A DNA stretch of 64,000 bases. It comes from Urophycis tenuis (lineage: Eukaryota > Chordata > Actinopteri > Gadiformes > Phycidae). Below the pieces are notes generated by a model. It had not been told where the DNA came from and did not search any database. It saw only the letters and a list, made by a program, of their open reading frames with translations. How positions within the stretch are numbered: position 1 is the stretch's first letter; each line of letters begins with the position of its first letter. This document shows, piece by piece, positions 22,427 to 32,967 of this stretch. Location of the stretch: NCBI GenBank assembly GCA_036785325.1, contig JAXIVH010000015.1:660014-724013 (forward strand), written 5' to 3'. Both the position numbers and the translations under genes were made by a program.

Positions 22427-24076
22427 AATAATAATAATAATAATAATACATTTTATTTAGAAGGCGCCTTTCTGGACACTCAAGGTCACCGTACACAAAG
22501 TAGATAAAAGCACATTAAGAAAACAACATTATCAATAAAACACAGAATAAGGAACATTACAACAAAAGGGCTGGGACAGGGAATTGCATTAAACAGAATA
22601 GGCAGTTTTAAACAAATGAGTTTTGAGTTGAGATTTGAAGTGGGGGAGTGAGTCAATGTTTCTGAGTAGGGGTGGTAGAGAGTTCCAGAGTCGGGGGGCA
22701 GAGCGGCTGAATGCTCTGCTTCCCATGGTGGTGAGACAGGCGGAGGGGACAGATAGGTGTAAGGCAGAAGAGGATCTGAGAGAGCGGGAGGGGGTGGGAA
22801 CATGGAGGAGGTCTGACAAATATGGGGGGGCGAGATTGTGAAGGGCCTTGAATGTAACCAGGAGAACCTTATATTGAATGTGGAACTGAACAGGGAGCCA
22901 GTGGAGCTGTTGGAGGATAGGGGTGATGTGGTGGATGGAGGGGGTTCTTCTTATGATGCGGGCAGCTGAGTTCTGGACCAGTTGAAGTTTATGGAGTGAT
23001 TTTTGAGGGAGGCCAAAGAGGAGAGAGTTACAATAGCCCAGGAGGGAGGTGGGAGGGAGGTGACGAGGCTGTGGACAAGGATGGCGGCAGTGTGGGGGGT
23101 GAGGGAGGGGCGGAGGCGGTTGATGCTGCGTAAGTGGAAGTAGGCAGACCGAGTAATGTTATTGATATGGGACTGAAAGGATAGTGTGCTGTCGAGGATG
23201 ACACCCAGACTCTTAACCTGGGGGGAGGGCGAGACGGAGGAGCTGTCAATGATGAGTGGGAAGCTGTCGGTTTTGGATAGAGTGGATTTTGTGCCAATGA
23301 GGAGAACCTCTGTTTTACTACTGTTTAATTTAAGGAAGTTTTGGGTGAACCAGGCTTTTATTTCAGAGATGCAATCGGTGAGTGAGGTGGGCGGGAGGGA
23401 GGACGAAGGTTTAGTGGTGAGGTAGAGCTGGGTGTCATCGGCATAGCAGTGGAAGTGGATGTTGAATTTGCGGAAGATATTGCCAAGGGGAAGGAGGTAG
23501 ATGATGAAGAGGAGGGGCCCCAGGACAGAGCCCTGGGGCACACCTGAGGTGACGGGGGAGGGAGTGGATTTGAGGGACTTCAGTTGAATGAACTGAGCGT
23601 GGCCAGAGAAGTAGGATGTAAACCAGTCCAGGGGAGTGTGGGTGATGCCCATGGACATAAGCTGCACTCGAGGAGGATGAGGACGGTGAGTAGTCCAGAG
23701 TCAGAAGCCATGAGGAGGTCATTGGTAATTTTGATTAGTGCTGTTTCAGTGCTATGGAGTGGGCGGAAACTGGACTGGAACTGTTCATACAGTTATATAT
23801 ATATAGGATAGGTGAGAATGGAGCTGGGAGGCAACTGTTTTTTCAAGGATTTTGGAAATGAAGGTTAGATTGGAGATAGGACGGAGGTTGTTGAAGTTCG
23901 AGGGGTTAGCACCAGGTTTTTTCACAATTGGGGTAATGGCAGCAGTTTTGAAAGGTGTAGGGACAGTTCCAGTGGTGAGGGAGGTGTGGATGATTGCGGA
24001 GATGAGGGACCAGAGAAGGGAGGCAGGTTTTGACAAGTTGGGGGGGTCCAATTGACAGGTGGATGGTTTGAATTGC
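22427..24076 (-). pseudogene. L2-type LINE, 5'-truncated and internally deleted, inserted in the satellite
   Basis: On the minus strand the element runs from an N-terminal RT part (KKPGANPSNFNNLRPISNL, 23.9 kb) through QGSVLGPLLF and the catalytic YADDTQLY (23.45 kb) to a C-terminal RLWNSLPPLL block (22.7 kb). It ends in the L2-type tail with AATAAAATG and an ATT-repeat (22428-22449 on plus). Between LLTVLILLE and MGITHTPLDW the expected RT motif A segment with its catalytic Asp is missing (near 23655), and frames shift at least twice. It is therefore dead. Both ends abut the pentamer satellite. Confidence 0.85.
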
Positions 24077-24336
24077 TGTACTGCCCTGTACTGTCCTGTA
24101 CTGTCCTGTACTGTCCTGTACTGCCCTGTACTGTCCTGTACTGTACTGTACTGTCCTGTACTGTCCTGTACTGTACTGTACTGTCCTGTACTGTCCTGTA
24201 CTGCCCTGTACTGTCCTGTACTGTCCTGTACTGCCCTGTACTGTCCTGTACTGTCCTGTCCTGTCCTGTACTGTACTGTCCTGTACTGTACTGTACTGTC
24301 CTGTACTGTCCTGTACTGCCCTGTACTGTCCTGTAT
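24077..24336. repeat. TACTG/TCCTG pentamer satellite, right block
   Basis: About 260 bp of the same pentamers as 21813-22426. The pair is one array interrupted by the L2 element. Confidence 0.95.
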
Positions 24337-24359
24337 GGTGCCAATAGGTTCTTGTAAAT

Positions 24360-25229
24360 GATATCATCGTATGAGACAGCATCTAGTATCAATGGATGAG
24401 GTTCTGATCAATTCAAGGTTGTGGTCAATGTTGGAGGCGTGTCCAGGAGGCGGGTAGCTCCTCCGTCCAATGCCATGGAGTGTGTGACGATGTGGAGCTT
24501 TGTCCAGCCAGCAGTGTATTACAGCGCTCCACAGCGACGGCTGTATAAGTTGTATGAGGACACATGTATCAACAATGGTTCATAACCATTGAGACAACAT
24601 GCCCCCTCCTTTACTGAAATAAAACATTTTATTTTGTATGAATAAATATCATAAATAAATAGTAGTTGCATATCTGAGTATATATCTAAGTGTTCGATTA
24701 CAGAAATGTAATTCACAACTACAGGACATGTCTGTGTGGGAACTGATAATACAATTATGCAAAAGTATACAAAATAATTCCACATTGAAATTGGGAACTA
24801 ACATGAGTGACATGAACATAAACATGGATTGATGAACTTGATATACTTGGTCTACGAAACGGTTTAATGTGAGTCATGTGAGGAATGTTGTACTCATATA
24901 ATGTTGTAATATTGAACTCATTATATTCTTGCTTTTCAGCATTAATCTCTTTATGCTCTGGATTTGAAACATTTTCAATGATGCAATGATTAATAATTAA
25001 CTAAAACCAAAATCCCAGAGAACCCAGAATAGCAGGGAGCAAAGATGCAACACCTGTATTTAATCACAAGAATAGTTTGATAGATAGTACCATTGGCTCT
25101 ATTCTTAGACATTGCAACCTCAGCATGTCTAGTTTGGTTGGTAACTAACAGAAATACAAGCACAAGGACTTCCAGTCTTGTCTCACAAATGTGCGCTGTT
25201 ATAATCTGTTATTCCAAATAATCTCAATT
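24360..25229. other. Noncoding stretch
   Basis: No gene or repeat recognised between the satellite and the SINE. Confidence 0.5.
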
Positions 25230-25241
25230 AGGTTACCAGTC

Positions 25242-25605
25242 GGCGGCACGGTGGTGCAGTGGTTAGCACTGTCGCCTCACAGCAAGAGGTTTCTGGGTTC
25301 GAATCCACCTGGGACCCGGGACCTTTCTGTGTGGAGTTTGCATGTTCTCCCTGTGCTTGCGTGGGTTCTCTCCGGGTACTCCGGCTTCCTCCCACAGACC
25401 AAAAACATGCAGGTTGGGGATTAGGTTAATTGGTGTCTCTAAATTGACCGTGTATGTGAGTGTGAATGGTTGTTCGTCTATATATGTTAGCCCTGTGATA
25501 GGCTGGCGACCTGTCCAGGGTGTACCCCGCCTCTCGCCCGTTGCAGCTGGGATTGGCTCCAGCTCCCCTCGTAGAGGATAAGTGGTTTCGATAATGGATG
25601 GATGG
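25242..25605 (+). mobile_element. tRNA-derived SINE with 12-bp target duplication
   Basis: It begins GGCGGCACGGTGGTGCAGTGG with an A box, and has a B box (GGTTCGAATCC) near 25294-25304. The body contains TTTGCATGTTCTCCCTGTG and GGCTGGCGACCTGTCCAGGG, diagnostic of a very abundant fish SINE. The 3' tail is (GGAT)n. Exact 12-bp duplications AGGTTACCAGTC stand at 25230-25241 and 25606-25617, so the insertion is young. Confidence 0.92.
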
Positions 25606-26065
25606 AGGTTACCAGTCTTGTTTATCATAACTATACAGCTTCCATGTTACATGCCCACTGAAACAGACAAATAACATCAAAACATATATATATGATACAC
25701 ATTATAGTTCATTGTTACAATTTAGATCCAGTGGCAGGGGCGATTCTAGGTTCTGACATCTGGGGGGGCCACAGCGGGGGGGTCTGATTTTCATCATTAT
25801 GTTTATTTTTTATTTGACTTCACAGAGGTTCCAGAATATTCCCTGAATATCCGGGGCTATAGCCTGGAATGCCCAGGAGTGAGGACACGCCTGTCCAGTG
25901 GACTGGTCAGTCACGTGAGTCCTACTTATCGGTGCACAGTGTTGCTCCAGGAAAGAGTCAAGGGGAAGCTTTGGCACCTGATAAGCACCGCCTCTTGCCG
26001 CTCTTAGTGAATATAAATGATGTTCATACAAATGGTTCAAGCCACATAAACCTTTGAGCTACAAA

Positions 26066-28118
26066 ATGAATCCATCTCACTTCCTACTTGCCTTGTGTCT
26101 GCCAGTCTGTAAGTACTAGTGTAATAAAATGTCTATATCAATTAATAAAAAAATACAAAATATACTTCTGATAAGCCAGTACAGCTTAAGTCTCTGATTG
26201 ATTCTGCTTGTCTCCTCATGGCTCCGTAGTGCTGGCTCTGCCCAGTGAGCGTGCACTGTGGCAGTTCAGGAGGATGATTGTCTGTGCCCAGCCCGACAGC
26301 TGGCCGGTGCTGGACTACAGCGACTACGGCTGCTACTGTGGGAAGGGCGGCTCTGGGACGCCTGCAGACCAGCTGGACAGGTGAGGGAACCACGACCAGG
26401 GGATGGGCTGAAGACACATGGAGACTCTTAAAGTCCAAAATAATATGTCATATATATCATTATTTGTAATCATTTGCTTGGTTTAGGGCATTACTGTATG
26501 AAATGTATTAGATCTTGCCTTTGGGTTCAATATTAAGCAATTAGATTAATCTGATTGTAGTATATATGCGCTAAAAGGAAAAAGGCTTTGCAATTGAGAA
26601 GTTAATTAATAAACAAAGCTACCAGGTGTCAACTGGACAATGATTGTGACAAGTCAGGCAGGAACATGGTCATCTGAATGGTCTCCAGGTGCTGTCAGGT
26701 TCATGACCTGTGCTATGACGATGCTATGCAGCACCATGCCTGCCGGCCTATACTGGACAACCCTTACACAGAGATATACAGCTATGACTGTGACCCTCCC
26801 ACCAACACCATCACCTGTCACAGTGAGTGTCTACTCATCTTCCAAACACCCAGTGAACATTTACACACATTACAACATTTTGAAGGTTGTCTCCAATGTG
26901 TATTAAAAAACACCTTACACCAAAATAAATCTGGATTTTCTTTAAGAATGTCAAAAATTAGGTGTGGTTGGTTTGCTACCAGGCTAGGGCAGAGTTAGCA
27001 AGGCTTGCAAAAAGGTGTTTGAAAAAGAACAAAAGAAAATGGTTATGCTTTTCTCATCTTGGTAACAGAGTTCAGTTGTTGATTATGCAAATTATGGCAA
27101 TCAATGTGAAACATATTGAGAAATAAATTGCAGTCAGGAGAAGCGGAGAATGATGATGTTTTCACATTAAAAGCCCTATCCTATGGAAGGCAGGAGACAC
27201 GCTTCAAACGTCTTGGAGACGTGTCTACATAAAGTCAGAGTTTGGGCCAGGACAAAAGGTGGGAGCTTAGCCTTTATGTTTGAATTGTTAAAAACCAAAG
27301 CTTGACAAAAGAGCAATGTAATAAGACTAAAATACTTGTCAGTTTTTGCTAGTGCATGCAAGTGCTGTTGTACCATGGAAATAAGTGCAAATACTTTTTC
27401 CCCCAAATAAAAAAAAAATTAAAAAAACCTATATCGAATATTATTTTTTTTGTAGTCTATATCATGGTATTGACGTAATTACTCCAACTATTATTTGTAT
27501 CATTATTCTTACCAAATGTCCCTATGTTTACGTCCTTATGTTTACAGTGCCAATATATCAGGTACTTTATTATCAGCAACCATAATTTCTTCTTGCTCAA
27601 CTAGCTATTTCTACGATTCCTTGCATAGAAGTTTTAGCTTGCATGACACAAAAGATGTAACATTTCTGAAAAATACAACTTACTTTTTGGTCTGCTCCAA
27701 CTTGTACATTGTGAAAGCCAACCAGACTTAATTTGTTACAAACTAAGAGTATACACTTTATTCTGATTCAAATGAACCAAATGGACTGAGCTTGTGAGGA
27801 GCCTAACACTGCTCTGTAATGTGAACACTGAAAGTGTTCACATTACAGAGCAGTGTTACAGTGAAACAAAGTGAAACATTATAGTGAGACACTCTGTTAG
27901 TAGAATGTTTGTGTATTGGTGGTCAGAGTAACTTCAAGTTATTACATATAGGGTATTTTCACAATTCTCTATCAGATTTTTTGCATTTTATTTTCACAGG
28001 TAACAATGATCTTTGTGAAATGTTCATCTGTGAGTGTGACAGAGTGGCAGCCATGTGCTTTGCTCAAACAAAGTACAACCCAGAGCATGCTGAACTTCCA
28101 AGTGAACACTGCCAGTAG
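26066..28118 (+). CDS. pla2g1b: Secreted phospholipase A2, group IB (copy C)
   Basis: Exons 26066-26108, 26230-26380, 26689-26822 and 28000-28118 join in phase to give 148 residues. The signal peptide is short (MNPSHFLLALCLPVC). The mature start ALWQFRRMIVC is close to mammalian PLA2G1B, which begins AVWQFRKMI. The calcium loop is YGCYCGKGGSG, the active site CCQVHDLCY, and the second Asp lies in ICECDRVAAMC. The block ILDNPYTEIYSY is the pancreatic loop. ATTAAA at 28156-28161 may be the polyadenylation signal. Of the three copies this one looks most like the mammalian enzyme. The last intron, about 1.18 kb, holds the perfect hairpin at 27804-27858. Confidence 0.93.
27804..27858. repeat. Perfect 26-bp-arm hairpin in an intron of PLA2 copy C
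   Basis: Arms 27804-27829 and 27833-27858 are exact reverse complements with loop GAA. Confidence 0.9.
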
Positions 28119-28645
28119 GCCACACCCACCAGATGTCTGGCTACCCAATGCCATGATTAAAGTAACCCTCATCATTATTTATATTGTCATATATTTTATT
28201 GTATGTGTGTATATGTCTCTGACTGGGTTCCAGACAGACATTTATCTCCCATCACATTTCTGAGTTGAAGCTGTACAGTCCTCTCAAAGATCACTCAAGT
28301 CCCAATCATTAGGCTGCTCATCCTTCAAACAGCTTAGCACAGACAGACAGGTAAAAATCAACAAACTGTTGCTGACTGATCAATCAACTGATCAATCCTA
28401 CTGATGTTTGAATCTAAACGATAAACCTTGTCTATGCTCCACATTGCTCAATGTATCCTCATGAACCTGAACTGAACGTCTGCACCAGACACTCTACATG
28501 TAGGTCCCTACAGACGTCAAGGATGTCTCTCTCTCTCTGTTGGGAGTCATGTCATGTGTCATCTCTTGTTTTAAACATTTGCTGGTAAACGTCCAGTCTT
28601 CTTGTGGAGGGCTTAGATGCCCAAGACCTTCCACATGGAGAAATT

Positions 28646-28650
<5 letters not shown>

Positions 28651-28699
<49 letters not shown>

Positions 28700-28700
28700 G
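28651..28700 (+). repeat. (CT)n followed by (AT)n
   Basis: About 15 CT units then about 9 AT units. Intergenic. Confidence 0.9.
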
Positions 28701-28751
28701 ACAGTGGTATGCGCTATATGCGGCGCATATGAGGAGAGGCACCTGGCTGCA

Positions 28752-29007
28752 GACCTCCACTGTCAGCACACCTCCACTGTCAGAACACGTCCACTGTCAG
28801 GACACCTCCACTGTCAGGACACCTCCACTGTCAGAACACCTCCACTGTCAGAACACCTCCACTGTCAGAACACCTGCACTGTCAGAACACCTCCACTGTC
28901 AGGACACCTCCATTGTCAGAACACCTCCACTGTCAGGACACCTCCACTGTCAGGACACCTCCACTGTCAGAACACCTCCACTGTCAGGACACCTCCACTG
29001 TCAGGAC
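28752..29007 (+). repeat. 17-bp minisatellite, about 15 units
   Basis: Unit CCACTGTCAGGACACCT, alternating with CCACTGTCAGAACACCT; a few units carry G or C changes. Intergenic, upstream of the unrecognised gene at 30.9 kb. Confidence 0.93.
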
Positions 29008-29209
29008 GGGAAGTGGGGACATTTTTTAGTGGGGGGGAGGGGGACTGAGGACATTTAAATCTCCATCTGACCTTTTAATTGGAGAGAGACCAGCGAGTGA
29101 GCGTGTCCTGAGTTGCGGTGAGTTGCTGATTTGTATTATCCACAGAAGGTAAATGCATGATTACTTGTGTTCTTCATCAATATAAGTCCCTAAAAATAGT
29201 AACGTAAAG

Positions 29210-30070
29210 CAGGGCTTGAAAACGAAATTATTTTTCAATCGTTCCGCTCCGAACGGAACCAGTATATTTAACGTTTTCGTTCTTGCGTTCCGCCACCAAC
29301 ATATCGTTCCTGAACCGGTTCGGAATGTAAAATAACGTTCATTCTTAACGTTCCGGCAATGTTATTGGGCCTAGTCTATTTTTGTGGTCGATATCTTACA
29401 ATAGACCTACTTATTGGTATTTGCCCTTAATTTACACAGTAGGTAGTCTAAATGCACCAAAATCATCGATCACAGGCAGCATCCAAAAATATTTGCGATA
29501 ACCATCTCACATACCAGGCAGACTGCTGCTGACTGTAGCCTATATTCTATGATAAATATAATTTCGTATCAAAATCATTTCTGGATAAGTGGGCTAGAAA
29601 CTCCTTACCTGGTTGTACGTTTTATCCGTATTCCATGGTGATCTTCAGATATAGAGGCTCGCTCAATATTTTCTAACCCCGCCATAAGCGAATATGTTGT
29701 ATTGTCTATGTTGCTGACAAATACCCAAGTCTCTCCAACAACTTCCAATTTAACTCTACATTTCAATCGCCTCTCACCAGGGTGGTGGTGGGAATTTGTG
29801 ACAGCTGAGCTTAGCGGGCGGTGAAGTGAACGCGGCAACCGGAAATAGTTTTTTTTATTTTTATGAAATAGGCTATGCTTTTGTGAAATTTTATAGGCTA
29901 TATAGAGAACGAAACAAAAACGTTATTAACCGGTTTTGGGGATTTCAGAATAACGTTTCTGTTCCGGAACAGTTGAAGACCATTTGGTTTTTGTTTCCGT
30001 TTCCGTTCCTCGTAAAATTCCATTCCTTTTCGGTTTTCGTTTTCGTTCCTTGAACCGGTTCGGAGCCCTG
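29210..30070. mobile_element. 861-bp non-autonomous hAT-like element
   Basis: It starts CAGGGCTTGAAA and ends TTCGGAGCCCTG, giving short terminal inverted repeats of the CAGGGCT type. It is flanked by an exact 8-bp duplication ACGTAAAG (29202-29209 and 30071-30078), the hAT signature. The two ends are rich in related GTTCCG/CCGGTTCGGA motifs as subterminal repeats. No transposase is present inside. Confidence 0.9.
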
Positions 30071-30876
30071 ACGTAAAGTCATTAATGATGCAAATTGCCT
30101 AATGTTACATGTCAGTTTGAGTTGTCGTTTTGAAGCTAAGTTGGATAACGTCAAATTTTACTTTCCCCAATGGCGGTTAGCATCAACACCTTAAATTCTC
30201 AGGGATAATTAACTTTTCAGTGCATAACGTAAAGTAACTCTGCACATTTGTTTGTATGTAACGTTAACGGTATAAAACATTTTAGTAAACTCTCCTTGCT
30301 GGGCATCGTCACAAAGTTGAAGATGTGTCTTTCTGAACTCAGAAACGTGATATGTGACAGCCAAGCTAACAGATTCAACACACCATGATGTTTTGCTAGA
30401 GGTTGACTATCTAATTAGTGATATCGCCTGTTTAAGTGCACAAGTGGAATTAAAATGTGGCAGGACTACATGGCACTTTTTTTACTTTTTTATTTTGCCA
30501 CCACTGTTGTATATTAACCAAACAAATAGTACCTGAAATTACTGAGAAGTAGCAGGCTTCTGCACCATCAGTACTTTTATTTTTGATACTTGAGTATATT
30601 TTGCTTCTAACATAACATATTAAATGACTTGAGTGTTTTGTTTTAGCCACTTTCACTTAAGCAAGTTTTTGAATGCCGGACTTTACCCGTAGTGCAGTAT
30701 TTTTGTTGTCAAATTACTACTTTTACATAAGTAAAGCCTCATTTACACTACCTGGTGCAAGTGGCCATTTTACCTGTAAGCAAATACAATCTAAGTTTGC
30801 AGGCTGTATACATTAATTTGATTTGAAGTTCATGTGCTATAATTCAAACGCATTAAACATTTTCTATCCTTTTTAG

Positions 30877-31987
30877 ATGCATCATTCAGTTATTCCGTGT
30901 GGTGGAAAGCCTGCAGTGGAACGCTGCACAACATGCTGCAGTCAGTTCCACTGCCCCCTTTGTCCCAAAGGCATGTTTAAACCGAGCCAACCAGCCAGAC
31001 TTCAGCGGCATTTGGAGGTCCATGTGAAAAATACCATTGCATTTGAAGGTAATGCCATTGTATTTTAGATTAAAGATATACACATGTGCGCAAACACACA
31101 GATTTGTGTGTGTGAGTGTGTTCATGGGACTTGTTTGTCATCGCCAATATAAATATTTTCTTGACTTGCTCTTAGATAAAAAGATCTGCCACTGCAATTT
31201 GAACTGCAGGAATGGGGGACATTATCATTGTCCTATTTGCTACAAAACCATTATTAGGAGGACAGACATGGAAGCACACCTAATCCAAGACCTAAGTCTT
31301 GTCCCAGACAACAAACTTTCAACTCAGCTGCTGCCCATTCCAAACAGAGTCAGGATTCATCCTTGCCCTCCCTGCAACCAAGCTCATCTGATATTCCAAC
31401 TAATCATTTTGCTTATCTATATATTTTCAGGAAGAAGAGCAGCAGGCTGAGGTCTCGGTCAGACCTGCCGATGTGGACACACCAGTGGAAGGGGTAAGCT
31501 TTGTCACAGTATCTATTGGTCAGATACTGTAGGTGCAGCAGCTATGATACAGACATCTTTCTTTCTGTCTTTTCTATAGGACACGGTTGAAGATTGCATT
31601 CTTCATGATTGCATACATGCAGCAGAGTGGGTTGAGGCCAACAAACAACTGTTCTCTGCCAAAGTGGACCTGCCTGATGTTCTGTGCATGGAGGAGGAGA
31701 AACAGGCTGAGGCTGCTCTGCAATATGGGAGGTTGTGGAAAGAAGAAGAAGAAGAAAAAGAAGAAGAAGAAGAAGAAGAAGAAGAAGAAGAAGAAGAAGA
31801 AGAAGAAGAAGAAGAAGAAGAAGAAGAAGAAGAAGAAGAAGAAGAAGACGATGAGCATGAAAATGAAGCAATCCTGGAGCCCTTCAACTTCACGTTTTAC
31901 TGCACTGAGGACATGTGGAAATTCTGTGAAGAAATAATGGACCAAAGAAACTATTTGGCCTATTGTGAATGTCACACAGACGAGTGA
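30877..31987 (+). CDS. Unrecognised gene with Cys/His motifs and a poly-glutamate tract (possible frameshift)
   Basis: Supported exons are 30877-31048, one starting at 31176, 31431-31493 and 31580-31987. The ATG at 30877 directly follows an acceptor (ctttttag), so a noncoding exon lies upstream. Exon 1 has CTTCC and CPLC...RHLEVH, a C2H2-like finger with a long spacer. Exon 2 has CHCNLNC and HYHCPIC...MEAHL, a second, incomplete one. The last exon has DTVEDCILHDC, about 36 Glu encoded by GAA repeats (31741-31848), then FNFTFYCTEDMWKFCEEI and a stop at 31985-31987; AATAAA follows within about 15 bp. Exon 2 read straight through is one base out of frame with exon 3 and stops near 31450, so either a small intron is missed or this copy has an indel. 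Function unknown; nucleic-acid or metal binding is a guess from the Cys/His spacing. Confidence 0.55.
31741..31848 (+). repeat. (GAA)n coding repeat
   Basis: Trinucleotide run encoding about 36 Glu, with one Lys interruption early on, inside the last exon of the unrecognised gene. Length is likely polymorphic. Confidence 0.9.
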
Positions 31988-32029
31988 CTTGTGTGCGAGA
32001 ATAAAGGGCTACAGAACATTTGATCATGT

Positions 32030-32720
32030 TGTGACTTGGTGTGTTTTTAATGTTTTCTCATTGATCAGTTAATAATTCACTTGGTTTATACTGTAGATAT
32101 CAATAGTTAGAGTAGTATTTAGTGGTACTTAGGTGTTCCAGCAGCACAAGAACATAATTAGCATAGACAGACATAGAACCAAACATGAAAACGTGGTTAA
32201 GAATAAAAATACAGAAAAACAGAAACAGATAACATATTTTTAAAAAATATATAGAAAAACAGTGCATTAAAGTTAAATAATACTGAAAAGGCAGCAAAGT
32301 ACTGTATAGTATGCAATAAAATGTATAGGCCTATGACAGTTATGTTAAGTTAAGTTATGTTTTTAAGTTATTTGACAGATATTTTTGCTATTTAAGGCTT
32401 ATTGTCATTGATAAGACTGCACTCCAAAACTCACTGTGTGCATTGTGTTTTGTGTATGGTAAGTTGCAACTATGATTATAACAGAATAAAATGGCATAGA
32501 CGTTTATTTATCCATTACGTGAGTCCGCTTATTGGTCTCTTCAGATTCCATGAACAATGAAGATCAGCAAATCTTAGAGTATTAAAGTATGAGTTACTGC
32601 CAGTATTCAAGTAATGACTCAGTCCAGGTTGGGGAGGGGAAGGGTTATGAATATGGGATTTAAAACTTAAAAAACAATGCATAGGTTGGGATTCGCACTT
32701 GCAGCTAAATAAGACTCAAG
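32030..32720. other. Noncoding stretch
   Basis: AT-rich; no gene seen. Confidence 0.5.
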
Positions 32721-32721
32721 A

Positions 32722-32860
32722 TCAACTCAACTCAACTCAACTTCACTTTATTGTCGTTGCACAAGAAACACAGAGTGATTTTTGGCAGCGAAATTTCGTT
32801 GCTATGGTTTCCGGCAGACACAGAGAATGAGCAGGTGTATTATGTATAAAATAAAAAATG
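32722..32860 (-). mobile_element. Retroelement 3'-tail fragment
   Basis: Tandem CAACT units followed by TTCACTTTATTGTCGTTGCAC and GCGAAATTTCGTTGC. This is the reverse orientation of a LINE-type tail (ACAATAAAGTGAAG then GTTGA repeats). No coding part. Confidence 0.5.
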
Positions 32861-32967
32861 TACAGAAATATAAATATAAAACTATGATAAATGTAAATAT
32901 ATAAATATAGTGCAAATGAACTGGATATAAGTTAGATACAGTATATATATGGATGTATATATATATA

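Noticed and set aside
21720..22496. About 250-codon frames of Cys-Thr-Val-Leu or Tyr-Arg-Thr-Val-Gln repeats on both strands
   Set aside because: They arise from the pentamer satellite; no start context, splice sites or domain.
28752..29007. CRISPR-like regular repeat array
   Set aside because: The 17-bp units follow each other with no unique spacers; it is a minisatellite in an animal genome.
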